A stretch of DNA of 64,000 bases from Streptomyces sp. NRRL B-24484. Its GTDB lineage: Bacteria; Actinomycetota; Actinomycetes; Streptomycetales; Streptomycetaceae. Shown piece by piece: positions 51,817-59,456 of this stretch (position 1 is the stretch's first letter; each line of letters starts with the position of its first letter). The notes under the pieces were generated by a model, which had not been told where the DNA came from, did no database searches, and saw only the letters and a program-made list of their open reading frames with translations. Location of the stretch: the NCBI RefSeq assembly GCF_000717715.1, contig NZ_JOAI01000008.1, positions 1-64,000 on the forward strand, read 5' to 3'. Both the position numbers and the translations under genes were made by a program.

Positions 51817-51847
51817 TTGACCCTCGACCTGGTCGAGGGGGCAGAGT
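51817..51847 (+). promoter_or_regulatory. MerR-type promoter with 19-bp spacer and dyad operator
   Basis: TTGACC (51817-51822) and CAGAGT (51842-51847) are separated by exactly 19 bases. A perfect dyad CCCTCGACC-T-GGTCGAGGG (51821-51839) fills the space. This is the classic layout of MerR-regulated promoters. The start codon of the MerR gene (GTG 51853/51855) is where transcription should begin, so the mRNA is probably leaderless and the gene autoregulated. Confidence 0.75.
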
Positions 51848-51854
51848 CGGCGGT

Positions 51855-52922
51855 GTGGACAGCGGACTTCACAGCATCGGCGAGACCGCCCGGCTGAGCG
51901 GACTCACCATCAGCGCCCTGCGCTTCTACGACGGCGCGGGCGTGTTCGGCCCGGCCCGGGTCGACCCGCAGACCGGCTACCGCTGGTACGCACCGGAGCA
52001 GCTCGCCGACGCCCGGCTGATCGCCCGGCTGCGGCGGGTCGGCATGCCGCTCGCGGAGCTCTCGCGGGTGCTGGCCGGCGGGCCCGGCGAGGCCGCGGCC
52101 GCCCTGGACGCGCACCTGCGCCGGCTGGAGGAGGGGCTGGCGGACGCCCGCCGCGAACTGTCCACCGTCCGACACCTGCTGGAACTGAGGGAGAACCCCG
52201 TGCAGAGCACCCGACTGACCCTGCCCGCCGCCGAGCTCGCCGCCGCCCTGGACGCCGTCCGCTTCGCGGTCGGCCCCGACGGTTCGCTCCCCCAGGTGGC
52301 CGGGGTGCTCTTCGAGACCGACGGCGCGGTGCTGCGCCTGGTCGCCACCGACCGGTACCGCCTGGCCGTCTCGGAGGCCGCGCCGGGCACGGTCGAAGGG
52401 CCGGCCGTCGCCGTGCTCGCACCGACCGCGTTCGTGGACGGCCTGCGCGGCCTGCTCGCCGGCGCGGGCGACGGCACGGCCGAGCTGACGGTGGCCGAGG
52501 GCACGCTGGCCGCCGCGGCGGGCGGTCGCGAGGTGACCGGCAGTCCGGTGCCGGCCGACTTCCCCGACTACCGCCCGATGCTGCGCATGGAGCCCGTCCG
52601 CCGGGTGGAGATCGCCGCGGACGCGCTGCGCGACGGTCTCGGCACCGGGCCCGTGCGCACCGTGCGCCGGGACCAGGACGGGGTGGACTTCCCGGTCTCG
52701 GAGCTCGCCGTCTCCGCCGACGGCGTCCTCACGGTCGGCGGTGCGGCGGCCGAGGAGGACGGGCTGCGCGTCCGGGTCAACCGGGACTTCCTGCTGGAGG
52801 CGGTCGGTGCGGGCGCCCGCGGGCAGCTCGTGCTGGAGCTCGGCGGCCCGGTCGCCCCGCTGGCCGTCCGCTTCCCCGACCGTGCGGGCACCTTCTCGCT
52901 GCTGATGCCCACCGCGCCCTGA
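51855..52922 (+). CDS. MerR-family regulator fused to DNA polymerase III beta-clamp-like domain
   Basis: A 355-residue fusion. Residues 1-70 are a MerR winged HTH (HSIGETARLSGLTISALRFYD...TGYRWY), then a coiled coil to about 115. From about 118 the sequence resembles a DnaN clamp: LPAAELAAALDAVRFAV, VLFETDGAVLRLVATDRYRLAVSE and the final APLAVRFPDR-FSLLMP. In bacterial clamps these are intersubunit and ligand-pocket elements, and the end resembles the MPM-R/L tail. The fold may bind a ligand or protein peptide. Two overlapping GTGs (51853, 51855) are possible; 51855 is in frame. Confidence 0.88.
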   Translation: MDSGLHSIGETARLSGLTISALRFYDGAGVFGPARVDPQTGYRWYAPEQLADARLIARLRRVGMPLAELSRVLAGGPGEAAAALDAHLRRLEEGLADARRELSTVRHLLELRENPVQSTRLTLPAAELAAALDAVRFAVGPDGSLPQVAGVLFETDGAVLRLVATDRYRLAVSEAAPGTVEGPAVAVLAPTAFVDGLRGLLAGAGDGTAELTVAEGTLAAAAGGREVTGSPVPADFPDYRPMLRMEPVRRVEIAADALRDGLGTGPVRTVRRDQDGVDFPVSELAVSADGVLTVGGAAAEEDGLRVRVNRDFLLEAVGAGARGQLVLELGGPVAPLAVRFPDRAGTFSLLMPTAP

Positions 52923-53124
52923 GGGGCCGGGGCCGGCCCTCGTGGAGACCGGAGGATGCAGGTACGCGGCCGTTGGGGTGAATCGCACACGGTGCGCCGA
53001 ATCCGTGGAGACCGCGGCGATGTCCTCGGGCATATGCCGATCGCTCCCTACGGTGGTTCCGCCGCCCGCGGCACCCGGTCCACCGTCCGGCCCCGCGGCG
53101 GCACCACGGCGACAGGAGTCCCGC

Positions 53125-53238
53125 ATGGCCGATCACCCCCCGCCGGCCGTGACCCCTGCCGCCGGCCGGGACGTCATCCGCCCCGCCGCGAGCGCCCGCC
53201 GTGCCGGGAGCGCGGCCGCTGCGAGGGGTGCCGGGTGA
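53125..53238 (+). CDS. Possible 37-residue small protein
   Basis: ATG 53125 has AGGAG seven bases upstream and opens a 37-codon frame starting MADHPPPAVTPAAGRD. The composition is Ala/Arg-rich and there is no known family. It overlaps the 3' end of the convergent DUF2637-like gene. It may be chance. Confidence 0.2.
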   Translation: MADHPPPAVTPAAGRDVIRPAASARRAGSAAAARGAG

Positions 53239-53890
53239 TCAGCTGGCGCGCGAGCTGGTCGAGGCAGATCGCCGCCGCCACGGGAGGCAGCCCGGCGACG
53301 ATGACGTCCGGCACGGTCTGCGCGACGCCGCAGACGCAGAGCCCGGTGGCGACGGCGGAGAACGCCAGGACGACCGTCCAGGCGTGCAGCGCGCGCCGGC
53401 CGTCCAGGGCCGCCCGGAGCACCGACAGGCAGCCGGCGAGCCAGGGCCCGTAGACCACGACCGGCCAGAGCGGGGACAGCCCGCCGGGCACCCGGGCGAG
53501 GGCGAGGTCCTGCAGCGGCGGGTAGGAGAGGACCCACCCCAGCACGCACACGACCGTCACCGCGACGGCGAGCGTGGTGCGGAACAGTTCGCTCAGCGCC
53601 TCCTCGCGCCGCGCCTCGGCGGCCCGCACCCGGCGCCGCTTCCGCGGGGTCCGCGGCGGCGGCGGGACGGGCCGCGGCAGGGAATCGTCGACCGGGGCGG
53701 CCTGGCTCGGCACGAAAACGCCGGAACTCCAGGCGCCGGACATTTCGACGGTCGGCGACGCATACCATCCGACGTCGGCGGCGAGCGGGCCCATCACCCC
53801 CTCACAATGGTCATCGGAACCCGAAAACAGCGGGTCATTTCCGTACGGACGAAAGAATTCCAGCAACGGGTCATGCACGGGGCGGCTCAT
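53174..53890 (-). CDS. DUF2637-like membrane protein
   Basis: A 238-residue protein. The first 100 residues are hydrophilic with an RKRRRVRAAEARREEAL segment; four TM helices follow (about 105-215), with SYPPLQDLALARVPGGLSPL and WPVVVYGPWLA resembling DUF2637, a family common on Streptomyces plasmids and integrative elements (spread-like proteins). A basic tail closes it. The start ATG 53890 overlaps the end of the small gene upstream, so both are coupled. Confidence 0.7.
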   Translation of the reverse strand: MSRPVHDPLLEFFRPYGNDPLFSGSDDHCEGVMGPLAADVGWYASPTVEMSGAWSSGVFVPSQAAPVDDSLPRPVPPPPRTPRKRRRVRAAEARREEALSELFRTTLAVAVTVVCVLGWVLSYPPLQDLALARVPGGLSPLWPVVVYGPWLAGCLSVLRAALDGRRALHAWTVVLAFSAVATGLCVCGVAQTVPDVIVAGLPPVAAAICLDQLARQLITRHPSQRPRSRHGGRSRRGG

Positions 53891-54191
53891 TCCCCGCGGC
53901 GGCCGCGGAATGGGCGGCCGGCGACGCCTCCGGGACGTCGGCGGCGCGCGGCCCCGGGGGCAGTGGGGCACTGCCGGGAACGGCGAACCGGCATTCCAGG
54001 CGGCGCAGCGTCCGGAGGAAGTCGGCGAGGATCCGGGAACAGTGCCACAGGACGACGCGCCGGCCGTTGCGCACCAGGTAGCCGGTCTCCACGTCACCCG
54101 CGGCGTTCTGCCGGTCCGGGACGAAGAGCCAGGCACCGAGGCTGCAGATCGGGTCGCGCTCGGAGCTGTGCGGGGTGGCTGGGTCAGGCAT
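53871..54191 (-). CDS. Hypothetical 106-residue protein
   Basis: Begins MPDPATPHSSERDPICSLGAW. The segment TGYLVRNGRRVVLWHCSRILADFLRTL looks folded; the tail is Ala/Pro-rich. It is not recognised. No strong ribosome site precedes ATG 54191. Its end overlaps the DUF2637-like gene by 20 bases, which supports translation. It lies at the edge of a lower-GC stretch, a hint of transfer. Confidence 0.55.
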   Translation of the reverse strand: MPDPATPHSSERDPICSLGAWLFVPDRQNAAGDVETGYLVRNGRRVVLWHCSRILADFLRTLRRLECRFAVPGSAPLPPGPRAADVPEASPAAHSAAAAGNEPPRA

Positions 54192-54528
54192 GGGAATCAC
54201 ACCACGGTCAACGAAGCGATCTTCCACCCGGGTGTGCGGAATTCGGGCGACATTCCGTATGAACGCCCGTGCGCGCTCTGCGGATCTCCTCGCAGGTGGT
54301 GCGGTCGAGCATATGCGCAACACCGCTCGCCGAATTTTCCCATCCGTGCGGCGCGCACCGCGGTTGTGCCACGCCACGCTCTCCGAAATTACCCGGACGC
54401 CACGCACCGGAGGAACGTTTCCTCTGATTCCGATCTTCAAAGCGGTGCTGTAGGGTCACTCTCTTGCAGCGTTCCATCGCGAATTATCAGCCGATGTGGC
54501 CGGCAAGCCTGCACGTAGGGGGTTTGGG
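54192..54528. other. Lower-GC intergenic stretch
   Basis: About 340 bases, clearly less GC-rich than the surroundings, without a convincing gene. It contains TAGGGT (54451-54456), a likely -10 for the transposase-like gene, and AGGGGG as its ribosome site. It may be the junction of acquired DNA. Confidence 0.5.
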
Positions 54529-55812
54529 TTGCTCAGCACGAACGAATACCTGGATGTCCGGCGGCTCCACGGCCAGGGGTGGTCGATCTCGGCGATCGCC
54601 CGGCATCTCGGACGGGACCGCAAGACCGTCCGGCGGTACCTGTCCGGGAACCGCAAACCCGGGGTGCGCACCCCGGCCGAGGACGTCTTCCTCTCCTTCC
54701 TCCCGTACTGCCGCCTGCGGCTGGCGGACGACCCGCACCTGCCGGCGACCGCGCTCCTCGACGAGATCACCGACCTCGGCTACCGCGGCGGCTACTCGAC
54801 CTTCACCCGGGCCCTGCGCAGACACCGCCTGCGCCCGCCCTGCGGACACTGCCACCTCGGCGTCCCCGGCGGCGCGACGGACGGACCGGAGACCGACCAG
54901 GAGGAGATCCGGTTCGGCTGGACGGACCTCGCCGAGTCCCGGCCCGGCTGGGACGGCGGCACGAAGGCCCATCTGCTGACCGGCTCGCTGCGCCGGTCCC
55001 ACCGCTGGCGCGGGGTCCTCCTCGACAGCGACGACTTCCCGCAGGTGCTGGAGGCCGTCGACCACCTGCTGCGGCGGCTCGGGGGCACCGCCCCGCGGTG
55101 GCGCTTCGACCGCGCCGCCCCCGTCCGGTGCCCGACAACCGGCCGGCTGGCCAAGGAGTTCGCGCCGGTGGGGCGGTACTACGGGGTGGAGATCGAGCTG
55201 GAGGCCGTCGGCCCCACCGCCGAGGAGGAGCGGCGCACCGCGGCCGCCGGGCAGCACTGGCGCAGCGTCGTCGACGACCTCGGTCCGCGCGCGGCGCAGC
55301 AGATCCTCGACCGCCTGGCGGCGTGGTCCGACGACCGGCTCCCGGCCGGCGACGGCGGGCCGTCCGCCGCCCCTGCGCTGGGCGCGCTGCCGCCGACGCC
55401 GTTCCCCGCCTGCGTACGCACCCTCCGCACGGTCGACCAGCGCGGCCTCGTCCACTTCCGCGGCAACCGCTACGCCGTTCCGCCCGACCTCGCCGGGGCA
55501 CTGGTGGAGGTCCGGCACCGGCTGGACGAGCCGCGGCTGTCGATCACCGCGTCGAGCGGTGCGGTCATCGCGCGCCACGTGCTGGCCCCGCGCGGCGCGG
55601 GCCGGACGGTGGCCGACGGCGACACGGTCTTCGTGCTGGAGCGTCCGCCCCGCACCGTCCCGTCCGGTTCGGCGGGCTGTCCGGACACCGGGGTCCGCCG
55701 CCCGCTGTCCGCGGAGGCGTCCGCCGAGGCCGAGGCGCTGCGCGGACAGTACGGGCGTGCCGCGCCGGCGGGGCCGGTGCGCCGCGCTCCGGGCGCCCCG
55801 CGCCGCGGCTGA
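54529..55812 (+). CDS. IS21 IstA-like transposase homologue, probably inactive
   Basis: A 427-residue protein with an IstA layout. An N-terminal HTH (LSTNEYLDVRRLHGQGWS, AIARHLGRDRKTVRRYL) is followed by an integrase-like core (about 130-260) and a Mu-type C-terminal domain with VHFRGNRYAVPPDLAGALVE. In the core the first catalytic Asp of the VDW-type motif is Gly (IRFGWTDLAE); the WRFDR Asp is kept. No IstB gene follows. TTG 54529 fits the family start; GTG 54496 is also possible. It is probably a relic or a domesticated DNA-binding protein. Confidence 0.8.
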   Translation: MLSTNEYLDVRRLHGQGWSISAIARHLGRDRKTVRRYLSGNRKPGVRTPAEDVFLSFLPYCRLRLADDPHLPATALLDEITDLGYRGGYSTFTRALRRHRLRPPCGHCHLGVPGGATDGPETDQEEIRFGWTDLAESRPGWDGGTKAHLLTGSLRRSHRWRGVLLDSDDFPQVLEAVDHLLRRLGGTAPRWRFDRAAPVRCPTTGRLAKEFAPVGRYYGVEIELEAVGPTAEEERRTAAAGQHWRSVVDDLGPRAAQQILDRLAAWSDDRLPAGDGGPSAAPALGALPPTPFPACVRTLRTVDQRGLVHFRGNRYAVPPDLAGALVEVRHRLDEPRLSITASSGAVIARHVLAPRGAGRTVADGDTVFVLERPPRTVPSGSAGCPDTGVRRPLSAEASAEAEALRGQYGRAAPAGPVRRAPGAPRRG

Positions 55813-55839
55813 CCTCGACCGGCCGCAGCCGACCCGGCC

Positions 55840-57225
55840 TCAGGCGGCCGGGCTGATGTTGTGGTTGAAGTGGAAGACGTTCTCCGGGTCGTACTCGGCC
55901 TTGACGGCGGCCAGCCGGGCGAGGTTCTCGGCGCCGCGTCCCGCCGCGGCGCGTTCGTCGCCCTCGTCGCCGATGAAGTTGAGGTAGACGGCGCCGATCG
56001 ACCAGGGCGCCATGTCGGCGCGGACGGCCTTCGTCCAGGCGCGGCCGCGCTCGTCGTCGGCCGGGTCCTCCCAGACCGCGAACGGGTGGACAGCCCAGGG
56101 GGCGGCCCGCCACGGGACGGGCCACTCGTGGCCGGCCGCCGCGACCGCTCCGCCGAGCGGGAAGACGATGTGCTGGCTCGGCGAGGGCACGATCATGTCC
56201 TCGGCCCGGGCAGTGAAGACGTCCACCGCCTTGTCCGGCAGGCCCGAGAGGTACTCGGCCGACCAGTAGTTCCGGAAGCCGGGCGGGTCGTCGAGCATGC
56301 ACTGCAGGTCGGGGTACGGGATGTCGGTGACCACCTCGGCGGCGTGGCCGAGTCCGAGCATCGGCGCGAAGGCCGGGCGGGCGCTCTCCAGGTCGCCGGC
56401 GTAGGTGAGCAGGACGCCGACCGCGTGCTGCCCGACCAGCTGCGGCGGCACGAACTCCTCAGGCGGCGCGGTGAGGTGGATGAAGGCACCGCCGACCTCG
56501 TCCGGTGCGGCGTCCATGGTGTCGCGGTAGGCGCGCAGCACCTCCAGGCCCCGGTCGGCCTCGAAGAGCAGCAGGGCGATGGAGAAGCCGGGCAGCGGGT
56601 GCAGGCCGAGGGTGAACTCGGTGACCACGCCGAAGTTGCCGCCGCCGCCGTGCAGTGCCCAGAACAGCTCGGGGTTCTCCTGCGCGCTGGCGTGCACCCG
56701 GCGGCCGTCGGCGGTGACGAGGTCGGCGGCGAGCAGGTTGTCGCACATCAGGCCGAAGCGGCGCTCCAGCCAGCCGGAGCCGCCGCCGAGCGCGAAGCCG
56801 CCGATGCCGGTGGTGGAGGCGCGGCCGCCGGTGGTGGCGAGGCCGTGCGGCTGGGCGGCCCGGTCGAGGTCGCGCATCAGGGCGCCGCCGCCGACCCGGG
56901 CGACCCGGGCGTCCGGGTCGACCTGCACCCCGTTCATCCGCCGCAGGTCGAGGACGAGGCCGCCGTCGACCAGGGCCTGCCCGCTCACCGCGTGGCCGCC
57001 GCAGCGGACGGCGGTCTCCAGGCCGCGGCTGCGGCCGAAGGCCAGGGCCGCGGCCACGTCGGCGGGCCCCTCGCACTGGGCGATCACCGCGGGCCTGCGG
57101 TCGATCATGGCGTTGTGGATGGTCCTGGCCTCGCCGTAGGCCTCGTCGCCGGGCAGCAGTACCCGGCCGGCGAAGCCCTCGGCCAGTTCTTCCGGACGCA
57201 GGCCGCCGTTCGCAGGGGGTGCCAT
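55840..57225 (-). CDS. FAD-linked oxidoreductase, berberine-bridge-enzyme type
   Basis: A 461-residue flavoprotein. The FAD-binding part (30-210) has CGGHAVSG, whose His normally holds FAD covalently, and ALGGGSGWLERRFG. The usual second (Cys) attachment site is absent, so one covalent bond is expected. The C-terminal YDPENVFHFNHNI is the BBE motif. Such enzymes oxidise sugars, alkaloids or polyketides. No signal peptide is seen. It stands alone between the transposase relic and an MFS gene. Confidence 0.9.
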   Translation of the reverse strand: MAPPANGGLRPEELAEGFAGRVLLPGDEAYGEARTIHNAMIDRRPAVIAQCEGPADVAAALAFGRSRGLETAVRCGGHAVSGQALVDGGLVLDLRRMNGVQVDPDARVARVGGGALMRDLDRAAQPHGLATTGGRASTTGIGGFALGGGSGWLERRFGLMCDNLLAADLVTADGRRVHASAQENPELFWALHGGGGNFGVVTEFTLGLHPLPGFSIALLLFEADRGLEVLRAYRDTMDAAPDEVGGAFIHLTAPPEEFVPPQLVGQHAVGVLLTYAGDLESARPAFAPMLGLGHAAEVVTDIPYPDLQCMLDDPPGFRNYWSAEYLSGLPDKAVDVFTARAEDMIVPSPSQHIVFPLGGAVAAAGHEWPVPWRAAPWAVHPFAVWEDPADDERGRAWTKAVRADMAPWSIGAVYLNFIGDEGDERAAAGRGAENLARLAAVKAEYDPENVFHFNHNISPAA

Positions 57226-57301
57226 GGTGAGCCGTCCTTCCGGCCGGTGCGGGACCGCCGCGGCCGGCGGCCCCGCTTCCGACAGTAGGCCGGACGGGTG
57301 A

Positions 57302-57328
57302 AGGCCGCATCCGAGCCGGATGCGGCCT
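57302..57328. terminator. Terminator hairpin after the MFS gene
   Basis: AGGCCGCATCC (57302-57312) pairs with GGATGCGGCCT (57318-57328) across a 5-base loop. It lies ten bases past the MFS stop codon. Confidence 0.7.
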
Positions 57329-57337
57329 GACAGCGGC

Positions 57338-58654
57338 TCAGGCCGCGGTCTGCAGCTCCCGCACGATCGGCCGGACCTGCGCCACCGCGACGACGGCGTT
57401 GTCCTGCGCCGGCGTCAGGTGGCCGCGCAGCCGCACCGCCAGCAGCACGATCCCCACCGTGCAGGCGGACATCGCCAGCAGGTACAGCGGCCAGGTGCCG
57501 GCACCGACGAGCAGCACGCCGACGGCCGGGCCGACCGCGATGGCCATCTGCTTCACCAGGGCGTGCGCGGCGTTGTAGGTGCCGAGCAGCCGGGCCGGGG
57601 CGAGGTCGGCCACGATCGGGCCGAGGGTCGGGGCGAGCATCGACTCGCCGACGCCGAACAGCGCGTACACGGCGACCACGGCGACGGTCGCGGCGAGCGC
57701 GTCCGAGCGGACCAGGCCGGCGACCAGGGCGGCCGTCCAGGCGCCGAGCCAGACCACGCCGGCCGCGGCCATCGCGGTGGTGCGGCGGCGGCGCTCGGTG
57801 AGCCGGACGACGACCATCTGCAGCAGCACGATGGTCAGCGCGTTGGCGCCGATCGCCAGGCCGAGCACGGACGGCGCGGTGCCGACCGTGTCGGTGGCGA
57901 AGGCGGCGACACCGGACTCGAACTGCCCGTAGCAGGTGAAGAAGATCAGACCGGCGAGCAGGCAGAGCCGCAGCATGGCCTTGTCCTTCACGACCGCGCG
58001 CAGGCCCTGGCCCTGCCCCCGGGCCGCGCCGTGCCCGGCGGCCGGGACGGGCTCCGCCTGCGGGATGCGGGCGGTGCCGGCCACCAGGGCCAGGCCCAGC
58101 AGGGTCAGCGCCTCGATGGTGAACAGCCGGGTCAGGCTGGCCGGGTCGGCGGGGTCGACGATCTGGCCGCCGACCAGGGCGCCGATGCCCATGCCCAGGT
58201 TGACCAGGGTGAACTGCAGGGCGAAGGCCCGCGACCGGCCGGCCCGGCCGGTGCTGCGGACGATCATCGTGGCGAGCGCCGGCTGGCAGGCGGTGATGCC
58301 CGCACCGAAGAGGAACGAGGAGACCAGCAGGGTCGGCGCGGTGGCGGCCTGCCCGAAGGCGAAGGCGCCGACCGCGGCGAGCGCGGCACCGCCGAGCAGC
58401 ACCGGGCGCGGCCCGTACCGGTCGATGCCGCGGCCGGTGAACGGCAGCACCGCCAGCGCCGCGAGCGCGAAGACGGTGAACACCATCCCTGCCGCGAGCG
58501 AGCCGAGCCCCCGCACCTGGTCCACGTACACGAACATGTACGGCATCGTGAACCCGCTGCCGAACGCGCTCAGCGCGTTGCCGATCTGGACGCGGCGCAG
58601 CGGGCCGCCCGCTCCGTCCGCCCGCCGTGCCCACTGCTTCACCGTGCCGGTCAC
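57338..58654 (-). CDS. MFS transporter (12 TM)
   Basis: About 438 residues with 12 predicted helices. Motif A-like GRGIDRYGPRPV follows TM2, and the glycine-rich VNLGMGIGALVGG is in TM5. It resembles drug-efflux MFS proteins. GTG 58654 has AAGGGG eight bases upstream; GTG 58663 is an alternative. It diverges from a MarR gene with several dyads between them, so it is probably repressed by MarR and induced by a small molecule. Confidence 0.88.
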   Translation of the reverse strand: MTGTVKQWARRADGAGGPLRRVQIGNALSAFGSGFTMPYMFVYVDQVRGLGSLAAGMVFTVFALAALAVLPFTGRGIDRYGPRPVLLGGAALAAVGAFAFGQAATAPTLLVSSFLFGAGITACQPALATMIVRSTGRAGRSRAFALQFTLVNLGMGIGALVGGQIVDPADPASLTRLFTIEALTLLGLALVAGTARIPQAEPVPAAGHGAARGQGQGLRAVVKDKAMLRLCLLAGLIFFTCYGQFESGVAAFATDTVGTAPSVLGLAIGANALTIVLLQMVVVRLTERRRRTTAMAAAGVVWLGAWTAALVAGLVRSDALAATVAVVAVYALFGVGESMLAPTLGPIVADLAPARLLGTYNAAHALVKQMAIAVGPAVGVLLVGAGTWPLYLLAMSACTVGIVLLAVRLRGHLTPAQDNAVVAVAQVRPIVRELQTAA

Positions 58655-58710
58655 CGTGCACACCCCTTCGTCGTCGCGGAAGGTTGAACCCTTCCTGCTT
58701 TAACACTGCA

Positions 58711-58768
58711 AGATTTCAGAGCTAAAATCTAAGTCTTCGAAGACTCAGCTGTCAAAGGCTTAACAGCT
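58711..58768. promoter_or_regulatory. MarR operator region with three dyads
   Basis: AGATTT...AAATCT (58711-58730), the perfect 14-bp palindrome AGTCTTCGAAGACT (58732-58745) and AGCTGT...ACAGCT (58747-58768) lie between the divergent MFS and MarR genes. The stretch is AT-rich compared with its surroundings. MarR dimers usually bind such sites. Confidence 0.6.
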
Positions 58769-58794
58769 GCACCATGCGTGGGAGAATGACGGCC

Positions 58795-59355
58795 ATGAGC
58801 ACACGCAAGCCGGACGAGCCGGCTGCCTCCGAGCTCGGCATCGCCGAGCAGGTGGCCCTCTACCAGCGGGAATTCCCCACCGTGGACCCGCAGGTCGAGA
58901 CGATCGTGTCCACGCTCTCCCGGCTGTCCCGCCGGATGAACGTGGCCTACAGCCGCCAGCTGGCTGTGCTGGGAATCACGTCCGCCGAATGGGAGGTGCT
59001 CAAGGCCCTGGTCTTCGCGGGCAGCCCCTACCGGCTCGGCCCGAGCGACCTCGCCAAGCGGCTGGGCCTCACCCCGGCGGCGATGACCCACCGGATCGAC
59101 CGGATGGTCGCCGACGGCCTGGTCACCCGGGAGCGCGACGAGGCCAACCGGGTCCGGGTGATCGTCGAGCTGACCGAGCCCGGCCGCGACAAGTGGCTGG
59201 AGCTCATGCGGATGGCCGCCGTCTTCGAGGCGGACCTGCTGCAGGACATCACCGGCGAGGACCGGGGCGCGCTCTCCGCGATGCTCGGCCGGATGATGCG
59301 CCGGATCGAGCGGAGCCAGCCGGACGCCCTCGGCCGCACCGAGGACCTGGACTGA
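58795..59355 (+). CDS. MarR-family regulator
   Basis: A 186-residue regulator with winged HTH SAEWEVLKAL, PSDLAKRLGLTPAAMTHRID and wing DEANRVRVIVELTEPG. GGGAGA lies nine bases before ATG 58795; earlier ATGs (58774, 58786) are less well placed. It likely controls itself and the divergent MFS exporter. The ligand is unknown. Confidence 0.92.
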   Translation: MSTRKPDEPAASELGIAEQVALYQREFPTVDPQVETIVSTLSRLSRRMNVAYSRQLAVLGITSAEWEVLKALVFAGSPYRLGPSDLAKRLGLTPAAMTHRIDRMVADGLVTRERDEANRVRVIVELTEPGRDKWLELMRMAAVFEADLLQDITGEDRGALSAMLGRMMRRIERSQPDALGRTEDLD

Positions 59356-59376
59356 CCCGCGCCCGGACGCGGAACG

Positions 59377-59415
59377 GGGACTGCCCCGGACGGAGGTTCC
59401 GTCCGGGGCAGTCCC
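59377..59415. terminator. Bidirectional terminator hairpin
   Basis: An 18-bp perfect stem (59377-59394 with 59398-59415) and a 3-base loop lie between the MarR gene and the convergent chitinase gene. Confidence 0.85.
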
Positions 59416-59456
59416 GTTCAGCTCGGGTGGTGCGGGGTGGTGCGGGGTGACGCGGG

